The notes: generated by a model not told the origin, from the letters alone. A DNA stretch of 64,000 nt from G963665925 sp963676345 (GCA_963676345.2 CAXXTS010000006.1:372001-436000), one strand, 5' to 3'; counted from the first letter of the stretch, positions 1 to 8,750 are shown. Numbers and translations are program-made.

Positions 1-186
1 GAACGAAAGAGGACGCTTGAAGGCGTGTTCAAGGCAGACAAGGCACAGATTTCAGGAAAACGAGTTCTACTGATTGATGATATTATCACGACTGGTTCAA
101 CAATGAATTTCTGTGCAGAGGTGCTTTTAAGTGCAGGTGCAAGTGCAGTGCACGGCGCTGTACTTTCTGTAAATATTAAGGACTGA
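1..186 (+). CDS. comFC: ComFC-like phosphoribosyltransferase, C-terminal part
   Basis: This is the last 61 residues of a gene that begins before the window. It carries the PRPP-binding loop of type I phosphoribosyltransferases (VLLIDDIITTGSTM), about 40 residues from the end, as in ComF family proteins. ComFC is a late competence protein thought to act with the ComFA helicase in DNA uptake. In B. subtilis comFC lies directly upstream of yvyF and flgM, exactly as here, which supports the name. The stop codon is at 184-186. Only the C-terminus is visible, so the N-terminal zinc ribbon cannot be checked. Confidence 0.85.
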   Translation, partial: ERKRTLEGVFKADKAQISGKRVLLIDDIITTGSTMNFCAEVLLSAGASAVHGAVLSVNIKD

Positions 187-202
187 TTTTGTGAAGTAAG
201 CG

Positions 203-211
203 TGGTATAAT
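203..211 (+). promoter_or_regulatory. Extended -10 vegetative promoter of the yvyF-flgM operon
   Basis: TGGTATAAT at 203-211 is an extended -10 box (TGnTATAAT) just after the comFC stop. No good -35 hexamer lies 16-18 bp upstream, as is common for extended -10 promoters. It would start a transcript about 70 nt before the first flagellar gene. Confidence 0.5.
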
Positions 212-281
212 ATACTAAAACAGTTGATTCTTTAGCTGTAGGAGGTAGAGTACAGTTAGAGTCCATTTCGGAGGTGACAGT

Positions 282-698
282 ATGTTTTCAAAACTTAGGA
301 ACTGTGCAAAATGTGGACGTGTTTTTCAGTCTGAAGAGATTGGTCAAAAATTCTGTATGCGATGCAGAGAAGATGAGGAAGACTTGTTTATGGCTGCGCG
401 AGAGTATATATATGATAATCCAGAAACGAACGTTATGGAAGTTTCAGAAGAGCTTGATATTGAAGAAGATCTGATTCTAAAATGGCTCAGACAAGGGCGC
501 CTCCAGTTAAAAGGCGAGGGTGTTGGATATCCTTGTGACAGATGTGGGAAGTCTATTCAGACCGGTCGATTTTGCGATGCGTGTCAGATGGAGCTCAAGA
601 ATGGGTTTAGCGAAGCCTTTGGAACAGGTGAAGAAAAATCAAGCGGTGCGTCGAAGTCAAGAAGTGGTAGCCACGGTATGTATGTGAAAAAGAAATAA
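282..698 (+). CDS. yvyF: YvyF-like flagellar operon protein (zinc-ribbon and helix-turn-helix)
   Basis: This 138-residue protein matches the YvyF/TIGR03826 flagellar operon family, which sits between comFC and flgM in many Firmicutes. Two cysteine clusters (CAKC...CMRC near residues 8-29 and CDRC...CDAC near 84-100) look like zinc ribbons. They flank a helix-turn-helix-like stretch in which an EVSEELDIEEDLILKWL segment resembles the MerR/MarR type. The exact role is not known; regulation of late flagellar genes has been proposed for the family. The ATG at 282 follows GGAGGTG at 271-277 with ideal spacing. An overlapping 66-aa ORF in another frame is a shadow. Confidence 0.85.
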   Translation: MFSKLRNCAKCGRVFQSEEIGQKFCMRCREDEEDLFMAAREYIYDNPETNVMEVSEELDIEEDLILKWLRQGRLQLKGEGVGYPCDRCGKSIQTGRFCDACQMELKNGFSEAFGTGEEKSSGASKSRSGSHGMYVKKK

Positions 699-721
699 TC
701 TAAAAAAATTGAAAAAAGGAC

Positions 722-748
722 TAAATAAACCCCCAGTTTTGCCGATAT
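722..748 (+). promoter_or_regulatory. Sigma-28 (SigD) promoter of flgM
   Basis: TAAA at 722-725 and GCCGATAT at 741-748 are separated by 15 bp, which is the SigD consensus (TAAA-N15-GCCGATAT) without mismatch. It lies between yvyF and flgM, 39 bp ahead of the flgM start. In B. subtilis a SigD promoter is found at the same place, letting the anti-sigma factor be made after hook completion. Confidence 0.85.
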
Positions 749-786
749 TAAGTATAGAAAGACGGCAGGATTGGGGGTATTGTTAT

Positions 787-1074
787 ATGAAAATTCAAAG
801 TAATCCTAACATCCAAAAAATCATGAAGGCCTACGGCAAACAAGCGCCGAAGGCTAAGAAGACAGAAGGTGTCAAGTTTGAGGAGGATAAAATCGAAATT
901 TCCACTCAAGCTAAAGAAATTCAAGTTGCAATGCAGGCAATGAAAGATACGCCTGAAGTGCGTGAGGAAAAGGTGAATGCCATCCGTGCCCAAATAAAGG
1001 ATGGTACCTATAAACCTTCTTCTGAAGACGTTGCTAATAAGATTCTTGGACGCCTAACTGGCGATGAGGGGTAG
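787..1074 (+). CDS. flgM: Anti-sigma-28 factor FlgM
   Basis: FlgM binds and silences the flagellar sigma factor until it is exported through the finished hook-basal body. The 95-residue product has the typical disordered N-terminus and a C-terminal helix pair. The segment from about residue 36 (DKIEISTQAKEIQ) to residue 90 (VANKILGRL) is the conserved sigma-binding region. The start chosen is the ATG at 787, preceded by GGGGG about 8 bp upstream. A longer frame open from 709 has no ribosome site and would run through the SigD promoter. The gene follows yvyF and precedes flgN, as in B. subtilis. Confidence 0.93.
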   Translation: MKIQSNPNIQKIMKAYGKQAPKAKKTEGVKFEEDKIEISTQAKEIQVAMQAMKDTPEVREEKVNAIRAQIKDGTYKPSSEDVANKILGRLTGDEG

Positions 1075-1082
1075 CACCCGGG

Positions 1083-1314
1083 CTGCGCTAGGATGAAACC
1101 TATCGCAGTCTATGGTTGCTGCTTGGGGATGGACTTCTCAAATTGAAGAAAGCGTTGGAGTACATGGAAGTACGGAAAAGGTGTTGTCTACGCAAGGATA
1201 GCGTATCAGATGACACTGGATATGCCGTGCTTTTTTACGGTAAAAAGTATAAGTCGCGGTAAATGAATATTTTAGCTTTTTCTTCAGTTTGAGAACAGCT
1301 ACAGGTAGTGGACA
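1083..1314 (+). ncRNA. Candidate structured RNA between flgM and flgN
   Basis: No protein is encoded in the 282 bp between flgM and flgN, but the RNA can fold strongly. A first hairpin pairs 1083-1092 with 1099-1108, with one mismatch. A long-range helix then pairs 1137-1151 with 1279-1293: 15 consecutive pairs, one of them G-U, plus GC closing pairs after a bulge. Inside that helix lie hairpins at 1160-1173, 1181-1216 (13 pairs) and 1230-1247. An intrinsic-terminator-like hairpin follows at 1315-1338. I do not recognise the family. It does not show the core motifs of c-di-GMP, TPP or SAM riboswitches. The raiA RNA family, known near comFC and raiA genes in Firmicutes, is one possibility to test. 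Confidence 0.5.
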
Positions 1315-1338
1315 GCTCGCATAGTGCGAGCTTTTCTT
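1315..1338 (+). terminator. Terminator-like hairpin ahead of flgN
   Basis: A perfect 7-bp stem (1315-1321 with 1325-1331) with a 3-nt loop is followed by TTTTCTT, and the flgN ribosome site starts only a few bases later. It may end the structured RNA upstream or act as an attenuator for flgN-flgK-flgL. Confidence 0.55.
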
Positions 1339-1356
1339 GAAAGGAGTCATATAACC

Positions 1357-1854
1357 ATGAAAGACTTGATAGATAAACTCATTATGGCACTTGAGAAGGA
1401 TTGTGAAATTTATACAGAAATTCTTCGATTAGGTGAAGAAAAAAAACAAATCATTATAGATGGCGATATTGATCAGCTTGAAAAGATGACAAAAAGAGAG
1501 CATGCGCTCATTGCAAGTCTCATGAAGCTAGAAGAAATTCGAGATAAAATTGTGACAGAACTTATGAAACAAACAGGACTTTCCAGTGTAAATGTCCTTG
1601 ACGATATCATCGATATTGTAGATGATTCATCTAAAGTAAAGCTTGAGGGTACTAAGCGTAAGCTGAGCAATTTGATGAAGGATGTAAAAGATGTTAATGA
1701 GACTAATGGATCGCTGATTAAACAGTCTCTTGATATGATTGAGTTTAATGTGAATCTTATTTCGAGCATTGGCGAAACAGAGACCAACTATGGCGGCAAA
1801 GCAAATATCAATTATGATAAGAATGGCAGAAGTGCCTTCGATGCGAAAGTATAA
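1357..1854 (+). CDS. flgN: FlgN-like chaperone for hook-filament junction proteins
   Basis: This 165-residue, almost wholly helical protein has the charge pattern of FlgN. The FlgN family binds the C-termini of FlgK and FlgL in the cytoplasm and delivers them to the flagellar export gate. Placement directly before flgK (12 bp) matches B. subtilis yvyG/flgN. The ATG at 1357 follows AAAGGAG at about 1340-1346; the frame stays open upstream to 1324 but there it overlaps a terminator-like hairpin. Sequence conservation in this family is low, so position and helical content weigh heavily in the call. Confidence 0.85.
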   Translation: MKDLIDKLIMALEKDCEIYTEILRLGEEKKQIIIDGDIDQLEKMTKREHALIASLMKLEEIRDKIVTELMKQTGLSSVNVLDDIIDIVDDSSKVKLEGTKRKLSNLMKDVKDVNETNGSLIKQSLDMIEFNVNLISSIGETETNYGGKANINYDKNGRSAFDAKV

Positions 1855-1865
1855 GGTGGGATATT

Positions 1866-3521
1866 ATGAGTAGTTCATTTCTTGGATTAAGTATAGCGAT
1901 GTCTGGACTCTTTGCAAATCAAAGAGCACTCAGTGTAACGTCCCATAACATTTCAAATGCGAATACTGAAGGGTATAGCAGGCAACGTGTAGATATGAGT
2001 GCATATAGACCCGACCTCCTTCCAGGAGGCAAGGGTGCACTGGGGACAGGTGTTGATACAGATGCAGTGCATCAAATCAGAGACGCATTCCTCGATTACC
2101 AGTACCGTGGTGCAAATAGCGACCTTTCTGAGAGTGAAGCCCGTGCTGAAATCATTAAAAATGTTGAGGCCATACTAAATGAACCGACGGACTCGGGTAT
2201 TCGTCAGCTTATGGATGATTTCTTTGATTCTGTTCAGGAACTGAATAAGAACCCGGAGTCGCTATCAATACGTACTCTCGTTAGGGAACGTGCAATCGCA
2301 TTGACTTCTGGTATTTCGAATATGTCTTCTTCAATGAAAGACCTGCAGCAGGATCTCAACTTTGAATTTGAGGTTGCCGTAGGAAATTTAAATGGCTATG
2401 CAGCCCAAATTGCAGACCTCAATAAAATCATTTATGAATCTGAAGTTACAGGTGGTACGGCTAACGATGTCAGAGATCAAAGAAATTTACTGCTTGATAA
2501 AATGTCAGAGCTTGCAGATATTGATTACTATGAAGACAATCAGGAACGCTTCTATGTTGCTATTGGTGGACACCTTATTGTTTCGCACACCGATTCACAA
2601 GAGCTTGTTTTGACAGAACGTGAGGAAGCGCTAAATTATACAGATGTTGAAGGACTTGTTGATATTGCTTGGAAAGATGGGGCGCCCTTTAATGTGAACT
2701 CAGGAAAAATCAAAGGCATACTCGATACACGTGACAATATGACAGGGGATGACAAAGGCATTCCTTACTATTTAGATAAGCTAAACAGCTTTATGAGTAC
2801 ATTAACCTCAGAAGTCAATAGAATTCATAGAGGCGGTTATGATCTTGACGGAGAGACGAATCTTGATTTCTTTACCATGGACGGCATGACAACAGAAGAA
2901 TTTTCAGATTATTTGTTGACTAAAGGACTCAATGGTAACGGTGCGGTAGATATAACAGATCAGATTACGCTGGGCATTGACAATGACATGGATCACACGG
3001 AAAAAACAGAGGCTATTCGGGCAAATTCAGAAACCTTTTTTAACAACAACCCGCAGTATGAAGGCAAAACCATTCGTATGATTGATGACCGTTATTATGT
3101 GGTGGATGTCATATCGGCAGAGCGCATTTCGATCTCAGGCGATCTTGAAGATGTCAATAAAATTGCAGCATCAACAACGGTAGAAGGCCTACCGGGGGAT
3201 GGCGGTAATATACTGAGTATTGCCAATGTGAGGCATGATGTAGATCTCTATGACTGGGGGAGTCCAGACGACTTCGTTAAGTCGCTGGTATCCAACCTGG
3301 GTGTTGATGGACAGGCGACGCAGAGCTTAATGGACAATCAGCAGCTCCTTCTTAGCAATATTACGACTTCTAGAGAATCGGTTATGGGTGTGTCCTTAGA
3401 TGAAGAAATGACAGACATGATACGCTTCCAGCATGCTTACTCTGCAAATGCAAGAATGATTAATACAATGGACGAAATGCTGGAGTTAATTGTAAATAGA
3501 CTTGGCCTTGTGGGTCGATAG
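1866..3521 (+). CDS. flgK: Flagellar hook-associated protein 1 (FlgK)
   Basis: FlgK forms the first junction zone between hook and filament. The N-terminus has the flagellar rod/hook signature (ALSVTSHNISNANTEGYSRQ, about residues 21-40). The C-terminal D0 helix ends with the standard QHAYSANARMINTMDEMLELI pattern. At 551 residues it is a normal length for Firmicutes. It is translated directly after flgN and followed 17 bp later by flgL, so all three should be co-transcribed. Confidence 0.96.
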   Translation: MSSSFLGLSIAMSGLFANQRALSVTSHNISNANTEGYSRQRVDMSAYRPDLLPGGKGALGTGVDTDAVHQIRDAFLDYQYRGANSDLSESEARAEIIKNVEAILNEPTDSGIRQLMDDFFDSVQELNKNPESLSIRTLVRERAIALTSGISNMSSSMKDLQQDLNFEFEVAVGNLNGYAAQIADLNKIIYESEVTGGTANDVRDQRNLLLDKMSELADIDYYEDNQERFYVAIGGHLIVSHTDSQELVLTEREEALNYTDVEGLVDIAWKDGAPFNVNSGKIKGILDTRDNMTGDDKGIPYYLDKLNSFMSTLTSEVNRIHRGGYDLDGETNLDFFTMDGMTTEEFSDYLLTKGLNGNGAVDITDQITLGIDNDMDHTEKTEAIRANSETFFNNNPQYEGKTIRMIDDRYYVVDVISAERISISGDLEDVNKIAASTTVEGLPGDGGNILSIANVRHDVDLYDWGSPDDFVKSLVSNLGVDGQATQSLMDNQQLLLSNITTSRESVMGVSLDEEMTDMIRFQHAYSANARMINTMDEMLELIVNRLGLVGR

Positions 3522-3538
3522 GTTTTGGAGATGGTTTT

Positions 3539-6500
3539 ATGCGCGTAACAAATAATATGTTAATATCCAATTTACTATATAATGTCAACTCAAATTTGGT
3601 AAAAATGAGTGAATATCAAGATGAGCTTGCAACGGGTAAAAAAATTCAGTCGCCATCAGATGATCCCATCGGCATTTCAAAGGTGCTGAAATATAAGACG
3701 GATTTGTCTGAGCTTGAGCAGTATACAACCAATACTCAGGATGCACTTTCATGGATGCAAACTACAGAAATTGCAATTGCGGATATTGGCGAAGCCCTTC
3801 AGCGTGTAAGGGAACTTTCAGTACAGGCGGCAAATGGATCGAATGCGCCGGATGACCTGGATAAAATTAAAAGTGAAATTGAACAGTTGAAAAACCATAT
3901 TATTAGTGCTGCCAATACAAGTTATGCGGGAAGGTATGTTTTTTCCTCATATCATACTGATGAAAAGTTAATGAATGAAGACGGGACTTATAATCTTGAT
4001 ATTACCAACTATGAAATTGTAAGTAAACCCATCACCAAATATGAAGTGGGTATTGGTGATGTAATGAATATCAGTACCAATGGGCTCGATTTATTTGGTG
4101 CTATTGAAACAGATAACCTGATGAATGCAGCACTTCCAGATAATATTGTTAAGCAGCTTCAAGGGGATGTGGATTTATCTGCACAGTATGAAACGGTGAC
4201 GTCAGCTGTGCATCAAGGCAACTATGATTTGTCGGCAGACTACTCCAATGAAAATTTAACAATTACAATTACAACGGATGGAGTGCCTATGTCATTTAGT
4301 GTAGATTCAGCAGAATTAGATGGTTCTGTAACTACATTGACTGAGCAGCAGGTTGTTGATGTGTTTTCGAATGCGCAAAACTATGACGGTGAACCACTAT
4401 CGCGTTTTGCAGAAATTGCCTTTGATACAGGTGTGCTTTCTGTAACTTCGTTTGATCAAGGAGAAGATGTTCGCATATCAGGCGGAGATGCCATTTTTGC
4501 ACATCAGACAATTCAAGGTGCTTTAGAACCAGATAAAGCATATGATACGGGTCATGTTTTAGATGTGATCATTAAAGTTGGAAGCACTGCTACAAGATAT
4601 GACGTAGACGAGTCGGCTTTTGATGGTACTTTGGATAAAGCAGGCGTCGTTGCACAATTTGAAAACGCCCAGGATGGACTCGGAAATACATTATCGAGTG
4701 TTGCTGACATTTATTATGACTCTGAGGGAATGTTAACAATAACCCCTAAAACAGTGTTACCAAATCAGAGTATAAAAATTCTAGATTCTGATGCATTTGG
4801 ACTTCCGGCAAGTGTTGGCACTGGTAATGGAAGAAATTCGTGGAATATTACGATTGGAAATACAGTATATGATGTGGATGAATCATTACTAGATGGTTCA
4901 ACAACACCACTTACCAGAGATGAATTTGTTACAGTTTTAGAAAATGCGCAGGCATACAGTCCTAAAACAAGCAGGCTTAAAGACGCGGCGGACATATACT
5001 TCGATTCAGCGGATCGGTTAATCATTGAACCTAAATTGGCTGATTCAGATTTGAAGGTAGAGGGTCCGGAAAATTATTTTGTTGTTAATGAAAAAATAGT
5101 GGATACGAATTACTATACAGTAAGTGCTTCAAAAGCCCAGATGACAGGCCATTTTGAAAATGATCAAAATTACGTTGTCAAAAAAGCATCGATGACGGGT
5201 GAAGTTAATCTAAAAAATGACTATACTGCTGAAACATTAGACATTACTATGGACATAGCAGGTACAGTCTATACATTTGATGTAGATGAATCAGTACTGG
5301 ATGGTTCAACGAGTGAACTTACAGAAAATCAGGTTTTATCAGCATTTAAGAATGCGAGCGATGGTCTTGGAAACCTGCTCTCTGATTTTGCAGAGGTAGA
5401 GTTTGATGATAAGGGGAATATAACTATAGAGGCTAGACAGCATGGTGAAGAAATTATATTGAGTGGTGCGCAGTCTTTGTTTGGACATAAATCACTGGTT
5501 TCAAACTTGGATACGACTGCTGACTATACGGCGTCTAACTTCAACTTTACAATTACAAGAGATGGAAAGACTTCTGAGTATGAGGTTGATGAATCTTTAC
5601 TGGATGGCAGTTTGAGTAATGATGAAATCTTAGAAGTGTTTAAAAATGCGACTGTACCGACAGGGGGGCGGCTTGAAACTGCAGCTGATATATATTTTGA
5701 TTCTTCAGGAAATTTAGTTATTACTGCATCTTCGACCAATCAAGATGTACATGTTTCTTCAGCTGATCCTGCTATTTTTGGGACGGCAGTCAATGTTGGT
5801 AAAGGACTTGAAGCTAACAATTTAGACATCACAATAGGAGGCATCACCTATGATGTGGATGAGTCTATGCTTGATGGCACAAGGACCGAATTGACAAACG
5901 ATGAAATTGCTGAAATATTTCAAAATGCCAAAGCATATCAGCCCGATGAAGGCAAGTTAATGGATGTGGCCGATATTTATTTTGATAAACTGGGAAATTT
6001 AGTTATTCAGGCTAAGGAGTTTGGCGATGCAGTTAATGTGGATGGTGCAGAAACTGTGTTTAACACATCAGCTTTAAAAGGAAATGTGAACCTAAGTGGA
6101 GATTATACAACTGAAACGTTAGATATTACTATTAATGGAAAAGTTTACGATGTAGATGAGAGTATTTTTGATGGAACGACAACCCCTTTGAGTGAAGAAG
6201 GTGTCATTGAAGCGTTCGAAAAATCTATAAATGGAGCAGATACCTTAAGCGATGTAGCAGAGGTGTACTTCAATTCTCTGGGCGAATTAGTTATTCAAGT
6301 AAAGGACCCTGACCCGGATTCTGAAATTAGTTTTGATGTCACCAACACTATGTTTGCTGGAACACAGCCCACTAATATTGGTCGAGAAACTCAAGAAATT
6401 GAAATGCTTTCTGGTGGGTATATAACAGATGAGATGGTAGCAGATGCTACAGATAACCAAAGTTTTGTCATAACCCTTGATGGTGTGACTAAAACACTGA

Positions 6501-7210
6501 CAATGGAGATGGACGCATATTCTACAGTTGAAGCCTATGCAGATGGACTTAAAAGTGTGATTGACGATGCTTTTCCTCCGCAAGCAGATATTAAAATTGA
6601 TTTAATTGGAGAAGATGATGATAAAGCGCTTGTGTTCAAGACAATCAACTCTGAAAATGATGGAACCATTAGAGAGTTTGATATACGCGCTGTGAGATCT
6701 ACGAAAAGTCAAATGATTCAAGATTTTGATGATTTGATTAATGCTCTTGATGAAAGTAAGGCTGTTGAGTATGAGGATGCTAAAGAGGCTGTAGAACAAG
6801 CTCAAATAAACTTGGAGGAAGCAGAGTTAGCGGCAGAGACAGGTGGTTTCGAAGAAGCTGAAGCACTGCTTCGCGCGGAAGCAGAGTTAGAAGCTGCTCA
6901 AAACATCTTGGATGATTTAGAATCTCAGTCTGTAGATGATATCGATGCATTTATTGATGTTTTCCAGGGGCACCTTGATAATATGAATACTCTTCGTTCT
7001 GAAATTGGTGGTAAGACAAATAGAATGGAGCTTGTATTAAATCGTATCGGAGATGATACGATAAACTACACACAACTGTTAAGCAATGCTGAAGATGCAG
7101 ATATGTCAGAAATTATTATGAAATTAAAGAATGCTGAGAATGTTTATCAAGCATCCCTCTCTACAGGGGCTCGTGTTATTCAACCGTCATTGATCGACTT
7201 TATTTCTTAA
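3539..7210 (+). CDS. flgL: Giant flagellar hook-associated protein 3 (FlgL) with seven internal repeats
   Basis: The ends are ordinary FlgL, the second hook-filament junction protein. The N-terminus (about residues 1-140, MRVTNNMLISNLLYNVN then LATGKKIQSPSDDP) and the C-terminus (last ~90 residues, with IGGKTNRMELVLNRI) form the D0/D1 coiled-coils. Between them lies an insert that makes the protein 1223 residues against about 300 in B. subtilis. From about residue 240 to 945 it holds seven diverged copies of a 90-135-residue unit. Each has a YDVDES-xLDG-TxLT core, then a NAxx helix and an ADIYFDSxGxLxI strand; cores start near 4285, 4598, 4868, 5277, 5581, 5849 and 6146. A short coiled-coil follows at about residues 1075-1130. 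The repeats are probably surface-exposed beta domains on the junction. Confidence 0.93.
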   Translation: MRVTNNMLISNLLYNVNSNLVKMSEYQDELATGKKIQSPSDDPIGISKVLKYKTDLSELEQYTTNTQDALSWMQTTEIAIADIGEALQRVRELSVQAANGSNAPDDLDKIKSEIEQLKNHIISAANTSYAGRYVFSSYHTDEKLMNEDGTYNLDITNYEIVSKPITKYEVGIGDVMNISTNGLDLFGAIETDNLMNAALPDNIVKQLQGDVDLSAQYETVTSAVHQGNYDLSADYSNENLTITITTDGVPMSFSVDSAELDGSVTTLTEQQVVDVFSNAQNYDGEPLSRFAEIAFDTGVLSVTSFDQGEDVRISGGDAIFAHQTIQGALEPDKAYDTGHVLDVIIKVGSTATRYDVDESAFDGTLDKAGVVAQFENAQDGLGNTLSSVADIYYDSEGMLTITPKTVLPNQSIKILDSDAFGLPASVGTGNGRNSWNITIGNTVYDVDESLLDGSTTPLTRDEFVTVLENAQAYSPKTSRLKDAADIYFDSADRLIIEPKLADSDLKVEGPENYFVVNEKIVDTNYYTVSASKAQMTGHFENDQNYVVKKASMTGEVNLKNDYTAETLDITMDIAGTVYTFDVDESVLDGSTSELTENQVLSAFKNASDGLGNLLSDFAEVEFDDKGNITIEARQHGEEIILSGAQSLFGHKSLVSNLDTTADYTASNFNFTITRDGKTSEYEVDESLLDGSLSNDEILEVFKNATVPTGGRLETAADIYFDSSGNLVITASSTNQDVHVSSADPAIFGTAVNVGKGLEANNLDITIGGITYDVDESMLDGTRTELTNDEIAEIFQNAKAYQPDEGKLMDVADIYFDKLGNLVIQAKEFGDAVNVDGAETVFNTSALKGNVNLSGDYTTETLDITINGKVYDVDESIFDGTTTPLSEEGVIEAFEKSINGADTLSDVAEVYFNSLGELVIQVKDPDPDSEISFDVTNTMFAGTQPTNIGRETQEIEMLSGGYITDEMVADATDNQSFVITLDGVTKTLTMEMDAYSTVEAYADGLKSVIDDAFPPQADIKIDLIGEDDDKALVFKTINSENDGTIREFDIRAVRSTKSQMIQDFDDLINALDESKAVEYEDAKEAVEQAQINLEEAELAAETGGFEEAEALLRAEAELEAAQNILDDLESQSVDDIDAFIDVFQGHLDNMNTLRSEIGGKTNRMELVLNRIGDDTINYTQLLSNAEDADMSEIIMKLKNAENVYQASLSTGARVIQPSLIDFIS

Positions 7211-7252
7211 ATTCATTTGTTGTTTATTTAAATGTTGATAGAAGGTGAAATC

Positions 7253-7816
7253 ATGCGCATTCAAATGAGAAGTCAGAGCGCAGAAATTTCTATTGAGACA
7301 AAGTCAGCACAACAAGAGATTAATCAAGATTTACCAGAACTTGATTTGGAAATAACGCATCCGGAAGTGAGTGTAAAATCTACGCTTCCCAAAGTGGAAA
7401 TCAGTCAGAAACAGGCATTTTCTGAATCGGGATTAAAGGGTGTCCTTGAACTCACTGCTGAAAACGCCCAGATAGCAAGGAGTTTGCTCTTAGGCGGTAT
7501 TCAGCGTGTCACTGAACAGGGCAATCAAATGGCAGATATCAGTAAACCTGATCCAACGGCAGACATTGCACGCTACAATTCTTGGGAGCAATTTAAAAAA
7601 GATTACAATGTTGGAACTATGCCTGTTTCAGGTCCAGAAATAAGGGTTATTGAAGGCGAGAATGACATTGAGTTCAAACGCGGTACGATAAAGAATAAAA
7701 CGCAAATTCCGAAACTTAAGATTGATTATAAACCAGGCAGCGTATCTATAGGTATGAAGCAGTATCATAGTCTTGAAATATGGACAACCGAGTCCAAATT
7801 TGATATGGAAGTGTAA
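7253..7816 (+). CDS. YviE-like DUF6470 family protein
   Basis: This 187-residue product matches YviE, a protein of unknown function that lies between flgL and fliW in Bacillus and many clostridia. Family members have a conserved N-terminus (RIQMRSQSAEISIETK) and a C-terminal segment rich in I/V and K (VSIGMKQYHSLEIWTTESKFDMEV). Both are seen here. It has no signal peptide or membrane segment. I take the ATG at 7253, which has AGAAGGTGA 6 bp upstream, rather than the in-frame ATG at 7232, which has none. Confidence 0.8.
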   Translation: MRIQMRSQSAEISIETKSAQQEINQDLPELDLEITHPEVSVKSTLPKVEISQKQAFSESGLKGVLELTAENAQIARSLLLGGIQRVTEQGNQMADISKPDPTADIARYNSWEQFKKDYNVGTMPVSGPEIRVIEGENDIEFKRGTIKNKTQIPKLKIDYKPGSVSIGMKQYHSLEIWTTESKFDMEV

Positions 7817-7830
7817 AGGGGTGCTAAATA

Positions 7831-8286
7831 ATGAAGATAATAAATGATTTCCTTGGTGAAGTTGAGTACACAGATGACGACATAATAAGTTTTAATGAGG
7901 GGATTCTAGGATTCTCAGACTTGAAAAAGTATATTTTTATTAACAGTCCAGATCCTGAGTTTGCATTTGGCTGGCTTCAAAATATTGAAAATGACCAGTT
8001 GACATTTGTCGTGACCAATCCGTTTTTATTTAAGTCGGATTATGATTTCGATTTATCTGAAAGCGTTGTGGAAAAATTGGAAATAGAAAAAGTAGATGAT
8101 ATCACGATTCTTTCAATAGTTGTAATTCCAGACAATCCCGAAGATACAACCATTAACTTGAAATCGCCGGTGATCATAAATAACACAAACCGACAGGCGA
8201 AGCAAATCATTTTAGATGAAGCATATGATTTGAAATACAGAATTTTCACAAAGAAAGAGGACAGTAGAAATGTTGATTCTCTCTAG
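7831..8286 (+). CDS. fliW: Flagellar assembly factor FliW
   Basis: FliW binds flagellin and, when flagellin is low, binds and inhibits CsrA. It thereby ties flagellin translation to secretion. The 151-residue protein has the typical start (GEVEYTDDDIISFNEGILGF) and the family's ending. It overlaps csrA by 17 bp, so the two partners should be translationally coupled. This arrangement, with hag next, is the same as in B. subtilis. Confidence 0.95.
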   Translation: MKIINDFLGEVEYTDDDIISFNEGILGFSDLKKYIFINSPDPEFAFGWLQNIENDQLTFVVTNPFLFKSDYDFDLSESVVEKLEIEKVDDITILSIVVIPDNPEDTTINLKSPVIINNTNRQAKQIILDEAYDLKYRIFTKKEDSRNVDSL

Positions 8287-8500
8287 AAAAAAAAGCGAAA
8301 GCATTATCATAGACGGGCATATTGAGATACAAGTTATTGATATCGGAGATGGACGTGTAAGGATTGGGATAGATGCACCAAGAAGTATGGAAATTCATAG
8401 AAAAGAAGTTTATGAGCGAATTAATGAAGAAAATGAAATGGCGTCGCGTTCAAAGTCATCAATCAGATCACTTGAAAGCTTTATAAAAATGGATAAATGA
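8270..8500 (+). CDS. csrA: Carbon storage / translational regulator CsrA
   Basis: CsrA is a small dimeric RNA-binding protein that recognises GGA in hairpin loops. The 76-residue product has the conserved first strand (MLILSRKKSESIIIDGHIEI) and the GDGRVRIGIDAP segment, followed by a C-terminal helical tail. It lies in the fliW-csrA-hag arrangement, where its main target is the hag leader. A fitting CsrA hairpin is present at 8710-8721. A stem-loop after the stop (8508-8552) separates it from the hag promoter. Confidence 0.96.
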   Translation: MLILSRKKSESIIIDGHIEIQVIDIGDGRVRIGIDAPRSMEIHRKEVYERINEENEMASRSKSSIRSLESFIKMDK

Positions 8501-8507
8501 TTAAATG

Positions 8508-8552
8508 ACCCACTTATGTGCATTGAAAGCATATTATCGCACTTAAGTGGGT
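8508..8552 (+). terminator. Stem-loop terminator after csrA
   Basis: A 9-bp stem (ACCCACTTA/TAAGTGGGT) extended by GTGC/GCAC encloses an A/T-rich loop. It is followed by only a weak T-rich tail (ATTCATATTT). It closes the yvyF-csrA transcript just before the hag promoter. Confidence 0.6.
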
Positions 8553-8624
8553 ATTCATATTTAATAGCGGGTAATATGCATAATTTTCTTATATAAAAAT
8601 GTGAGAAAATATGAAAAAAAGTGT

Positions 8625-8652
8625 TAAAGTAATACGATGCTTGTGCCGATAA
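8625..8652 (+). promoter_or_regulatory. Sigma-28 (SigD) promoter of flagellin
   Basis: TAAA at 8625-8628 and GCCGATAA at 8645-8652 are 16 bp apart, a near-perfect SigD promoter. It is about 100 bp ahead of the flagellin start, leaving room for the regulated leader. Confidence 0.9.
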
Positions 8653-8709
8653 TAAATGTGTAGCGCAAATATTCAGGCGGCCGACTGGATATGCGTAACT
8701 CAATTCAAT

Positions 8710-8743
8710 GGCAAGGAAGCCTAAAACTTAATTTCAAGGAGGA
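8710..8743 (+). promoter_or_regulatory. CsrA-binding leader of hag
   Basis: GGC-AAGGAA-GCC at 8710-8721 is a 3-bp hairpin with GGA in the loop, the form CsrA prefers. A second GGA-rich site, TCAAGGAGGAA at about 8733-8743, is the Shine-Dalgarno sequence itself. Two sites of this kind, one covering the ribosome site, are how CsrA represses hag in B. subtilis. Confidence 0.75.
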
Positions 8744-8750
8744 ATTTTTC

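Noticed and set aside
1138..1350. 70-codon minus-strand ORF between flgM and flgN
   Set aside because: No ribosome site and no similarity I recognise; the region is better explained by RNA folding.
3539..7210. FlgL repeats read as a fusion of separate adhesin genes
   Set aside because: The frame is continuous, both ends are FlgL, and the repeats change gradually without internal starts.
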